In this document: positions 45,401-55,466 of the stretch, piece after piece
Layout of the letters: the number at the start of each line of letters is the position of its first letter
How positions within the stretch are numbered: position 1 is the first letter of the stretch
Assembly: GCA_945910005.1 (NCBI GenBank)
Contig: OX246741.1
Location: 9,782,669-9,846,668 of the forward strand
Reading direction: 5' to 3'
DNA length: 64,000 bases
Source: Isoperla grammatica
Taxonomy: Eukaryota; Arthropoda; Insecta; Plecoptera; Perlodidae
Notes under the pieces: generated by a model
Told to the model about the DNA's origin: nothing
The model's database searches: none
The model's input: only the letters and a program-made list of their open reading frames with translations
Program-made: the position numbers and the translations under genes

Positions 45401-47069
45401 AATTGCGTGCATGCTGTTTCTACTAAAGTAAACAGATACATATACTCATGTTGTTATATTACATTCTAATACTCAACCACCAATTGCATGAACGCTGTTT
45501 TAACTAAAGTAAACAGATACCTATACTCATGCTGTCATATTACATTCTTATACTCACCTACCAATTGCGTGAACGCTGTTTCAACTAAAGTAAACAGATA
45601 CCTATACTCATGCTGTCATATTACATTCTCATACTCAACCATTAATTGCGTGAACGCTGTTTCAACTAAAGTAAAGAGATACCTATACTCATGCTGTCAT
45701 ATTACATTCTTATACTCAACCACCAGTCGCGTGCCCGCTGTTTCAACTAAAGTAAAGAGATACCTATACTCATGTTGTCATATTACATTCTTATACTCAC
45801 CACTAACTGCGTGCACGCTGTTTCAACTAAAGTAAACAGATACCTATACTCATGTTGTTATATTACATTCTTATACTCCACCACTAACTGCGTGCACGCT
45901 GTTTCAACTAAAGTAAGCAGATACCTAATTAGTAAAAGGTTTGATATAACATCGTTTCAGATAAAATTTCTGTTTTTACGATGTAATTTAGCTGTCAGTT
46001 TACTCCCGCCGACCCTACGCGCGGCGAAACCGGACTCAGGTAGCGGGCTCCGGCGGGTGACTCACAGCCAGCCTGCCATTGGCCAGTGCTTTGTTAACGT
46101 GTGTAGGCCTATACCTAAGATAGATAGCCATGCAAACGTCTACCCCCCCCCCCCCCCCCCCCCAATAATGTGTTATTTCATTTTGTGTTACCTTTAGAAT
46201 ACTGCAATTCATACCTTGCAACTAGGGTTGCCAACTATTGAATATGAAAAACCGGGAATTTTAAAATTGCTGTGAAATGTAGAGGGAAAGAAGACGGCGA
46301 TGTCCCAGTTGCCGAAGGCCAAATCGCCGCAGGCGCAAATTTTTTTTATAATAGACGTTGGGCCCAGAAAATGAGTTTAGGGATTTGATATTAACTTTGC
46401 AGGTGAAATTTTCTCATTCAAGTAATGTTTAATTTGGGAGGGTAAATTGAATTAATATGTATAGTTTAAGCTGGTTATCTTCTACATTTTGTCAAGCTTT
46501 TTTGCATCACGTAGAATCTTTATATCCTGTTTTAAATAATTATAAAATTGTTGACACGAAAGAGAATAAATACCAACAACTTGTAAGTCAGCTGGTTAAT
46601 CTGTTTCTATTGTCTAGCCATTTATGTACCATCATGTATTAAATATAATGAAATAATAGTCTCAACATTAGACTTAGAGTTCAAAATGCTCAAATGCTGG
46701 AAACTGTGTACTGTTAGTAGGCGGGAGTTTACGAAATGTGTATTTTAAAACAAATTGTGAAAATACGGGAAAACTGATTCCCGTGTAGAGTTGATACGGG
46801 AAGCGGGAAATCACAGTGGAAAACGGGATTTCCCGGGAAATACGGGAGAGTTGGCAACCCTACTTGCAACAAATCTAATCTGTCACTATTTCAGTCCCTT
46901 CCTTATTGATTTTGCCCCAAAGAGTACATTTACTTCAAACTAAGCCATAAATCAGGCTTTTTTAAAGTTAATTTGGTACAGTATTCTGCTTGATAATGTC
47001 AAAAATCAATAGGCCCTTCAGCAACCTTATATCAAGGTTGTACTTAAGATAGTGAGCCATACAAACGTC

Positions 47070-47103
<34 letters not shown>

Positions 47104-50100
47104 TGTGTTATTTCATTTTGTGTTATCTTTTCTTTAATGTACTATAGAACACTGCAGTTCATTCCTTGTATATTGATGCATGATAACGACCAAGGCAATG
47201 TACACAATAGTTATGAAAAGAAAAGCATCCAAAGACTACTGTGAGCCAAGGAGGCCATGTCACCACTGTGGGAGGGGAGGTAATCTTGCATGACGTACGC
47301 CTTGTTTCAGAACTACGAAGACTACCGCGGACTGGAGCGGGCCAAGGAAGCAATGGTGGACGTCACGGAATACATCAACGAGGTGAAGCGAGACACGGAG
47401 AAGCTGCAGATACTGACGGCCATACAGGACAGCATACTCGACTGGAACATGCCGGAGAACACGGAACTGAAAGACTACGGCCACCTGGTGAAGGACGGGG
47501 ACCTGAAGATCAAAGCGCACGACGACCAGAAGCAGAGAAACAGGCAAGGAGTTTACGAGGTTATTGGGGCCGCTCGTCGGAAGCCGAGAGAGAGAGACAC
47601 CATACCATCTGGCAATACAATCGGCACAGATGGCGTTACTGTGCGTTGTGAGCACTTCGGACGGCTGTCACTGAATATTGGATGCACTACAACTTTCAGC
47701 AATGAGAATTTCTAATTTATTGCCTCGTAACAATTTTTGCTTCTTTGGAATCAATGGATGTTGTAACAATAATAAATGGTCCATGCCTCCTTGAGGGGTT
47801 GCCAGTTACTTCTAGCAGGCAGTAATCAGGGGCCGGAATGCTCACAGTGCCGTGTAATCATTTGTTTTATGCCACCCCTTACAGGTGCATTTAGTCTTGC
47901 TAATAGTTGACCCAACTCGTGGGATCCGAACTTACTATCTCTTGTCGTGTGTTCGAACATAATTAGGATTACATCTCTGAATCATCGTAAACCCTGACCC
48001 CCTAAATATCACTTCCTATAAAGCTACCGCTAGCAAACAATCACTCATATGAATAAACTGATTGAACTGTGTAATAGTAAATAGTCATGTCTGCCGAATT
48101 TTAATTTTCTTGTATCGATTGGATTCAGCTACAACCAGCTCGACAGCCAAATGTGGGTCGTGACTCGACCACGAAAGGCTACAAATGTTACCGGTTTCCA
48201 ATACATATTTATTTATTTGTAAAGATTGAAGCTATCTCTCGTGTCTCTCCCACTCTTGTACGTGATTGAACATTTGCACATCTCGTCTCCCCTTATGCAG
48301 ATACTAAATGTAGTCTTAGCTTTTATCTTGCGTTCTCTTCTTTTCAGGTGGATTTTCATCTTTGACCAAGTGATGTTGATGTGCAAGCAGTTGAGGGTAA
48401 GTCATTGACCAGGATAATTATCAAGACTTTGTTAAGAACATTTAATAACTAAGATTGGAATAACTATGTCTCTAGGTACCTAGTTATTTCTTGGATTAAA
48501 TCCTAGGAAGAACAATTCGAAACTTCTTAGCTCCAACTTATGCTCCATTATGACAAAGCCAAGCTATCAGAAATATAAAATACACTATTTCAGTGGACAC
48601 TGTACTACTGGCCCAAAGCTTGCTTGAATTTGAGGTCTGGTAGCCATAGTAACAAGCACACTATCTTCTGTGCTCTGGTAGTCAAGAAACATACTACCTT
48701 GTAACATTAGTCTCCAATAGAATAGAATTAGAAACTAAGGAATGACATACCGCTAGTGTTGACTATAGCTCTAACGAATGCAATCTGTGCATCATAATAT
48801 TGAATATAAAGGTACCGATAACGGCTTATAAATTACATAGTACGTACATGTTGCTATAGTTTGTAAGCAAGACCATTATCTCTGGATCTCATTATGTACT
48901 GGAAGGTGGTCGTTTCTTATATCTGCTCTGTACATATTATTTTAGTAGTATTGTCATGTAAAAGTGGATACTTTATAACTTTTACTGGTGTTAATCTCCT
49001 TCTTGGTGATTTATGGATATTTGGATTGGGTCACTAAGTCGTCATTTATTGTTTCTTTCACAATTGAGGTATGTGCTGTGCTTGGCTATTTCAACATCCC
49101 AGCTCGGTTGTAATTACTTGTTATGATGACTTGTGTAAACATTTAATAATAATTAGAGTAGTTATTGAGGGCAACTATTGCTGTAACTTTGCTGACTGCT
49201 CAGTTACCACTTTCTGGTCTCTCTGACGGGAGGGGGTGTATTGAGTGGTTTGATTGGTCATTTATGACGTTTGTGATCTGAGTAGGGCTAAGAGAGGGGT
49301 GACGGGAGTATGACGTAGGGAAGTCTACTTAAGGGGTGACTCGGGTGTAAATCGGGGCTATCAACGACTGTCGGGAACGAGTGAGAGACCTGTGCCAAGG
49401 TAGTTCGGTGAGGAAAGGAGGAGGAATCCAGGAGCGACACGAGGAGTACTACGCCAGGCTGTCCGTGGGCTGTACCGGAGACCGAATCACCAAGCCGACT
49501 ACTGAGAAGCCAGGACGTGGGACCAGTCACCCGCACCGTACCGGCACACCGTGAGGAAAGAGGTAGACCAGCTGATAGAATCGTAACGTAGACAGTCCAT
49601 AAGCAGGTTCGCCACGTCTCAGCCACGTTAGGATAAATGCTCATACTCAATAAATACGTTTCCTCTAGTGTTTGAAACCAGTATCTTATTATTTCGAATC
49701 ACTACTGTCCGAACTCTGGTACGTCCTATAATAGATCCCAGTAGTGTAGGTGAGAACCGACCCGGGAGTTACGCCCCAGTACATCATCGGGTACATCGTC
49801 GGCAGTCCGTGGGTTCGAGTCCGAGCTATCATCGTTGGACTGAGGAGACGGTAGGTTCTCGCTACATGACAGTATTATAGACGTATTGTGTTGCCCACAG
49901 AACGAGCAGTACAGCTACCGAGAGTCCCTGCGTCTCTCCGAGTACAAGGTGGAGGATCTCGTTAGCCGACGTGATAGAGGGTGGACCTACCAGTGGTTCC
50001 TGGTCCACAAGACAGAGCGCACCTGCTACACGATGATGGCGCGGACGGAGGATCTCAAGCGCAAGTGGATCAAGGCCATTCTGGATGCCATGTAAGCTTA

Positions 50101-53100
50101 AAACTTAAACGGTTTTTGGAGCCCGGTAAAGAATCCTTGTAGTTTAAGTATTATTTATCAAGTTTACGTTTCTAGTTAAAAAATACATCACTGTTTTTTA
50201 ATAGAGTTACTACAGTGTGCCTACAGTAAAGTTTTACGTTACCTAGACCTGCCTGGTGAGTGATGGTGGTGGTAAAGATTTTTTTTTTCAATTCGAAAAA
50301 AATTTAATTGTTGGCCTATATTTTTATTCATGAAATCAATTGCCAGGTAAAAACATTATTTTCTTCTTGAGTTGGCTTCAGTTGGTAATTCCAGTTCTGA
50401 ACGTGATTCTTGGGCTTCCACTACCAAGATTTCGTTTGGTCAATAATTATAGACTTATACAGACAGCAACATCATAGTATACTGGCTAATTTATTAATTA
50501 ATTATCTCTAAAAAGAAGTGATGGAACCCTGTGTCCTCTAACACCTGCGACAATTGTTTCAGGGACAACATCGAACCCACCGGTTGTCGAAGTACAGAGC
50601 ACAAGTTTGTGATGCACACATTTGATAAACCAATCACGTGCCACCACTGCAGCAAGTTCCTCAAGGGCCTCATATTTCAGGTAGATTAGGCCTACTGTTT
50701 ATGCAGCCTCTAGTGAAACACAGTTTATTCGAATCACATGGTAATTGTACAAGAATCAAAGTTAAAAAATGTAGGAAGAAGCTCTTGCCCAAAAGAATAA
50801 TAGTACTGGTGGTAGAGAACAAGTAGGCCTATGGAAAGTTAGCATTTAATTGTATTTTATTTTCATAACCATTGCACTTCCTACATGTATTGATTGGCAT
50901 ACAACTTGAACTGTCCTGTCAAAATATAAACATCATGTTAATCGTTTTACTACTAGTTTTGAAACTATGCATTCTAGATCCCTCACTTACAAATTTTCCA
51001 TACAATATAGTAAGCATTCAGAGTCCTTTAAAGCTGAATTATAGACAGATGGATAATGTGTAAGACGTTGTTCCTCCCCCAGGGCTACAAGTGTGAGAAG
51101 TGTGCCATCTCCATGCACAAGATGTGCATCCCGTACTCTGGTCGGTGTGGCAGAGTGGAGAGAGCGACCCCACCCCCGATAGAAGAGCGGCCGGAGCGGA
51201 GCACTGGCAGCGTCTCAAACCATGTTGTTCAGGTGAGCCATCAACCCATTCTCCCCTTAGCTGCCGCCCGGCAAACACTTGTGCCCCCAGTTGTCTTATG
51301 AAAGCAATCAGAATTCACACTTCCACCTAGCAAAACACAGTGTGTTCTTTTGATACTGTGACTATCCAATGGAAAAATGTACTAGGAATGTCATAGGGTA
51401 GGAAAATTCGGATCCGGTTCCAGACCTGTCAAGAACCGGGTTACCCGAATCCTAAAAGCCTAAATTATGTCATCTTATCTTGGTTACACCCCCCCCCCCC
51501 CCGAAACCACGCGGTTGAAGGTCGTTCTCTGCCCGTGTCAGCTGCCGGGCGCTGTGTGGGTTGGGCTCTGTGCGGCCGCTGCGCGCGGGAATGGCATGGG
51601 GGCGGGGGGAGGGGAGTATATATGGCCTCACAGAACTCGCCCGCAGTAATGACAGCGCGTACTAACCAGCGACCAGCTGGCCACGCCCACAAGCAGGAAT
51701 TCACTGTAGCTTCAAAGAAAGTAGCCGCAAAAATACCGTCGCGTATAATTTTTTTTTTTTTTTTTCAAATAATACTACCCGATAAGGATCCGGGTCCTAA
51801 AAATGGATTCAGGTAATTTCTGGATCCGGGTACCCGGGTACCCTATGACATCCCTAAAATGTACCTGACAAGGGAATATTGTTCGACGAAACATCAACAT
51901 GGGCCTAACGTGTCATCTATGCATGACCTTTGCTTGGCCGGCTTACCGTACACCACTTACTGCTGAGAAATATGAGGGAAGCTCCCGTGGTCCCGTCCGC
52001 ATGCTCTAGGCACTCATGCAGTCAAGATTCAGCAATGCTCGTTGTTTTACGTCGGTCGTTGGGGGGACGGGAACAGAGTCAATTTAATTAATTTCCATGG
52101 CCGGCAGGTGGCAATAACAGTCTCAATGCAAGATTAGGCACGTAACAAAATAGTCTGTATGGTCATTTTTTTTTGACTTCACCGTCATTGTTTGTGTGTG
52201 CGATTACAATCACGTTACTCTGACTGTATGACACACCAGTCTTTATTATTGCATTGCAATTTGCTCTAGAGTTAATACATATGTATGCACTCTTGTTTCA
52301 GAAACCATCGTTGAAGGAATATTTATGGTAAGCCCAGTAACTATGTAACCATTCCTTTATGTTCATTGTCCAATGAATATTACTTACACTGACTTCTTGT
52401 TGCCACGTTAATATAACTGATTTGGCCCAATGTTATAGGTTCGTGGGGGAAATGGGTCGAGAACGCGCCTCCCACCTGTTGGAGGAGAAAGGTGACGGTA
52501 CTTATCTGCTGAGGATCAGGCCGCAAGGGCCCACTAACGATGATGAGACTGTCTACGCTCTGAGTTTAAAGTGAGTGACACAAGTCAACAAACATACTAC
52601 GACTTATCAAATTGTTATGTATATGCAAACCAGTGATGACAATTTATAGGTTTGGTTGGGTTGCTCGTACGTCACACTGTGCACGTGACGACAATCTTTG
52701 CAGGCAAACTTTGTCGTTGCCATGGAGAAACAATTGAAGCCTGTTGTGGTAGAACATAGAAACCCTTAGTTCTTTTAAATTCAGTTAGTTTTTTAAATGT
52801 AATTTGTGTGTGTGGTTATTTGTGATTTTTTATATCACTTATGTTTACTTTCTTAAATTTTAAATTATGCCTAAGTAAGTAATTTCAAATTTGAATAATA
52901 TCCGCCAGTGATCTAGGATAGGATCATGGTCGCTGTTCGCGAACTATGAATGGGTATATGTCGTACTCATCTTTCTTGTTATTGTGCATGCCTGGCTGTG
53001 ACTGTAGACCGTAGAGCCATTTATAGGCTGACCATGATGTCCAAATCTGTAGCTGCCCGATTAATGAATGACAAATTATTGTCTTAACTTGCTTTCAGGT

Positions 53101-53302
53101 CGGACGACAAAGTGAAACATATGAAGGTCTATCAGAAAGATATGGACGGTGTAACGAAGTTCTATTTGTCTGAATCGCGTTTCTTTTCAAATATTGTCGA
53201 GCTCATCAGCTGCTACGAACATACTAGTCTAGGGGAGAATTTCGTGGGGTAAGTAATATGCATGTATATCACACGTATAGTTGCAACGATGCATTCATTT
53301 TT

Positions 53303-53382
<80 letters not shown>

Positions 53383-55350
53383 TTATTTATTGATTGATTG
53401 ATTCTTTCAATATGTCATCACTAGAGATGCAAGAAAATGGTTTTATTTTTCTTCACTTTTCGTTTGAGAAATTGAGAATTATGGTGTTTTGTGGTGTTAT
53501 TGTTTTTTTAATCGAAAATCATGTTTTTACATAAAATCATTGATTAAACTAAAAAAGGTTACATTTTCTAAACTATTATATGTGTATGGCCCTAAATGTA
53601 TATTCATAGTGATGGGAGTCAAAGATTAGATTATACTGCAGAGAAGTAAGTGGTGATGATGCAGTCTGCTTATTTTCGCTTTTTATCTCGTAGGCCTAAT
53701 TCTTGTGAGGATTTGAACGGAAGTGAATACAAAATTACGAATTACTTTAATAATGGTGTTATTTTGCTAGAAAGTGGCAATTACGGTGTTATATCGCGAA
53801 TAAACTCATAATTCGTTTTATAAGCATTTTATGGTGTTATTTCGCGATTTGAATCTGAATCCCAGTGACGCATAACGTAAAGAAATGTTGAAACCAGCAC
53901 TCTAGAGTGTTTTGTTACACTTTTCGTTTTATCGCGCATTGCGAAAAACTTGCATCTCTAGTCATCACATATCACTTGTATACATAATACAAGAGTTTCC
54001 CTTACGTTGTACTAATAACATTTTCTGTAGGCAGATAGCGAGATGGTGGAACCAAGAACATAATTAATAAACATGTGAACTCCAGTGGCAATTAAATAGG
54101 GGGATTTGTTTAGGTCTTCCACATTTTTACAGCCATAATTTAAAAGTAGTAGGCCTACCTAGCCATTGCAATTGCCTTACCATGAGTATATAAAAGCTGA
54201 ATGTAAACACACATCATTGCAACTTATGTCCATTTTAATAAATAGGAACACATGTGCTCTTACTTAAACGCAAACCCATCGTGTGTACATTGCACCGTTC
54301 TCTCGACAGGCTGGACGTTACGCTCACTTCTCCTTTCCGTCAAATTGTTGCCGAAGCCGATTTCGACTTTGTCCCGTTGGCCAAGAACCAGTTGCGGCTG
54401 GAGAAGGGATGCAGGATCGTGGTGCTTAGCAAGGAGGGAGACTACAAAGGCTGGTGGAAGGGGCGGCTCTACGACTCTGAGCAGGTAGGCTTGCATTCAT
54501 ACTGCTTTGATTACCGATACCGTCTTAAGTAACTACTTTCTAGGGCTGGGATAATTCAACGTTTAAACGCCCGTGGCTAGTTACACGTTTAAGGATTTTG
54601 TTAAGAAATTAAACGCCAAATGGTCGTATTGTTAATTTCCCGCCAGTGGTATCCCATTTCATCTTAAGTTTGTTGTATCAGCACGAGAAGAAAAAATTAT
54701 TTTGGGTAGCCGCTGCCCCCTCCCCCCCCCCCTCTTCTCCCGCCCGCCGTACTCGTATTTCGTATTAGCGCCTAGCCGGTGCGTTTTAAGGCCACGATCT
54801 AGCCACCTACCCGAAGCCTTTTTCGTGTGTTCATCCCGACAAGTTCCCGACCTCGCCCGGGAACATAAGATTTTAGTTCCTGCCACTCGCTCGTTCGGCC
54901 GTCGCCGGCATTACTTCCAGAGGTGCGTAAGTGGTTAGTTCGTTCAAGCAGCAATAAAACATTATTCTACCCTATTTTTTATGCCGCGACCGCGAGAGAC
55001 ATTTCCCAAATAAACCATTTTTTTTTGCTTATTTACAATTTCGGCGTTTAAACGTTTAAACGCGATTAATTTAACAGTTTAACCGTTTAGGCCTTTAAAC
55101 GATTTATCCCACCCCTACTACTTTCCAATCAGAGAACGTTTGTATGCCAAGCAAAACACGTCATGAACTAGGGTAACTCTCGAGCGTTCACACTGCTTTG
55201 ATGACGGAAGTGAGAAAGTAGCATAATTGCGCATCGCAAACCAACGTGTTCGATTACTTCCAGGTTGGCTTCTTTCCTCGAGACTACGTGCGAGAAGTGT
55301 CGGATACGTTGAGCAATGCCATGGACACTGCGAGCACCGTGGAGGTGTGA
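33490..55350 (+). CDS. Vav: Vav-family Rho/Rac guanine nucleotide exchange factor
   Basis: Tyrosine-kinase-regulated activator of Rho GTPases downstream of receptor kinases. Exons: 33490-33708, 34187-34362, 35645-35713, then either 37961-38114 or 39114-39234, 41129-41293, 41861-42064, 42585-42704, 47311-47543, 48348-48396, 49901-50091, 50563-50680, 51083-51232, 52302-52327, 52439-52570, 53099-53248, 54310-54484, 55264-55350 (TGA). All phases agree; 794 or 805 residues. Domains: CH about 1-125 (SEPWKECGNWLTRCEV), acidic 132-195 with IYRDL and EIY(E/Q)DL tyrosines, DH 198-370 (QRILKYHLLLQRL), PH 385-515, C1 520-575 with all zinc ligands (CHHC, CEKC, HKMC), SH2 613-705 (GTYLLRIRP), SH3 720-785 (GWWKG, GFFPRDYV). 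There is no SH3 before the SH2, unlike vertebrate Vav. The intron after 47543 uses a GC donor; exon 52302-52327 is only 26 bp. Confidence 0.95.
34506..34600 (+). mobile_element. tRNA-derived SINE fragment
   Basis: GGTAGCTCATGCAGCAGG resembles an RNA polymerase III A box and GTGGGTTCATATCCTGC, about 40 bp later, a B box. The piece does not fold into a complete tRNA, so it is a SINE head or tRNA relic in a Vav intron, not a working tRNA. Confidence 0.45.
34835..35337. mobile_element. hAT-type MITE family B, copy 1, 503 bp
   Basis: Starts TAGAGGTGTTTGAAAATGGT, ends CCGAAAAACAAACGTCTCTA, flanked by CCTATGGA (34827-34834, 35338-35345). It shares its ends and TGGTGTTATTTCGC-type interior words with the element at 53422-53960. 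It lies in the Vav intron before exon 35645. Confidence 0.88.
37452..37793. mobile_element. Degenerate inverted-repeat MITE, about 340 bp
   Basis: Left arm AGTCTCACTAAAAG...GCGAAACGCTTCACAAT and right arm ATTGTGAAGCGTTCTCG...TAGCGAGACT are inverted copies about 95 bp long with mismatches and small gaps, around an AT-rich centre. It is older than the other foldbacks here. Ends are approximate. Confidence 0.65.
37961..38114 (+). CDS. Vav: Vav alternative exon A (acidic region, EIYEDL)
   Basis: A 154-bp exon entering in phase 2 and leaving in phase 0, preceded by TTGGTATTTCAG and followed by AAAG|GTAGAT. It encodes a segment ending REEEIYEDLCYVTFSSPSK, the Vav regulatory-tyrosine motif. It is phase-compatible with the exon before (35645-35713) and with 41129-41293, but not with exon B at 39114. 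A weaker in-phase acceptor before TGGATGCAG (38020s) would shorten it. Confidence 0.75.
39114..39234 (+). CDS. Vav: Vav alternative exon B (acidic region, EIYQDL)
   Basis: A 121-bp exon with the same entry and exit phases as exon A, between TGTGTTGTAG and CAG|GTGAAC. It encodes EDETAGCDIDDEVEYSGYYS then HIRNEEIYQDLCMARTQSQ: acidic, with clustered tyrosines, and closer to the classical Vav acidic region than exon A. Joining A to B shifts the frame and meets a TGA, so the two should be alternatives. Confidence 0.8.
42797..45928 (+). repeat. 81-bp tandem array, interrupted by a MITE
   Basis: About 27 copies of an 81-bp unit fill 42797-44498 and 45374-45928 in the Vav intron 42705-47310. A typical unit reads AACGCTGTTTCAACTAAAGT...CATATTACATTCTTATACTC. 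Because 81 is a multiple of three, open frames of up to 172 codons run through several copies as a 27-residue repeat (VSTKVNRYLYSCC and so on). No splice signals, start context or known protein match support expression. Copies near the centre are about 85-95 percent alike by eye. Confidence 0.92.
44499..45373. mobile_element. TA-flanked MITE inserted in the 81-bp array, 875 bp
   Basis: Ends TAGTCCTCCCAACGAAACTA and TAGATTCGTTGGGAGGACTA are inverted copies that continue into ATTCTCATGCTTTC and GAAAGCATGAGAAT. TA is duplicated on each side, and removing the insert restores an intact array unit (TGTTGTTATATTACATT), which proves the boundaries. The ends resemble the smaller element at 17781-17943. 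A near-perfect 78-bp hairpin (45113-45190) lies inside. No transposase. Confidence 0.88.
46110..47165 (+). repeat. Duplicated poly-C-containing segment, copies about 930 bp apart
   Basis: 46110-46214 (GATAGCCATGCAAACGTCTA, poly-C, AATGTGTTATTTCATTTTGT) matches 47042-47165 (GTGAGCCATACAAACGTCAA, poly-C, TAATGTGTTATTTCATTTTG). C runs are 21 and 29 bases long. The hAT element at 46223 and about 170 bp of other sequence lie between them. It lies in the Vav intron before exon 47311. Confidence 0.8.
46223..46862. mobile_element. hAT-type MITE family A, copy 2, 640 bp
   Basis: Same perfect ends TAGGGTTGCCAACT/AGTTGGCAACCCTA as the copy at 9898-10548 and the same orientation, with its own 8-bp target duplication CTTGCAAC (46215-46222, 46863-46870). 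The short internal ORF (46457-46642) differs from copy 1 by a 6-bp in-frame deletion and several substitutions. Confidence 0.93.
51383..51856. mobile_element. hAT-type MITE, 474 bp, TSD AAATGTAC
   Basis: Starts TAGGAATGTCATAGGGTA, ends TACCCTATGACATCCCTA, flanked by AAATGTAC (51375-51382, 51857-51864). The interior has GGATCCGG/GGGTACCCGG repeats near the ends. A diverged partial relative, with GGGATGACGAAACCCGG and GGGTACC words, may lie at 10936-11095. It lies in the Vav intron 51233-52301. Confidence 0.9.
53296..53392. repeat. (ATTT)n microsatellite
   Basis: Near-pure ATTT run in the Vav intron 53249-54309, just before a hAT-type element. Confidence 0.95.
53422..53960. mobile_element. hAT-type MITE family B, copy 2, 539 bp
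   Basis: Starts TAGAGATGCAAGAAAATGGT, ends GCGAAAAACTTGCATCTCTA, flanked by GTCATCAC (53414-53421, 53961-53968). It is related to 34835-35337 but with different flanks, so the two are independent insertions. It lies in a Vav intron. Confidence 0.92.
54541..55117. mobile_element. hAT-type MITE, 577 bp, TSD CTACTTTC
   Basis: Starts TAGGGCTGGGATAA, ends TTATCCCACCCCTA, flanked by CTACTTTC (54533-54540, 55118-55125). GTTTAAACG words crowd both subterminal regions. It makes up most of the last Vav intron (54485-55263). Confidence 0.92.
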
Positions 55351-55460
55351 GGAGCAACACGGGTATTGTAACCTTGTTGTCATGTCAAAAGCTTTAAGAG
55401 AGTGTCAGTCTACTGGTGTAGGACAGTGTTGCGTCTTGCCCCTTGATATTGGCCAACTGC

Positions 55461-55466
55461 AATAAA
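55461..55466 (+). terminator. Candidate Vav polyadenylation signal
   Basis: AATAAA about 110 nt after the Vav stop codon. Other AATAAA hexamers occur further downstream, so the true end is uncertain. Confidence 0.35.
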
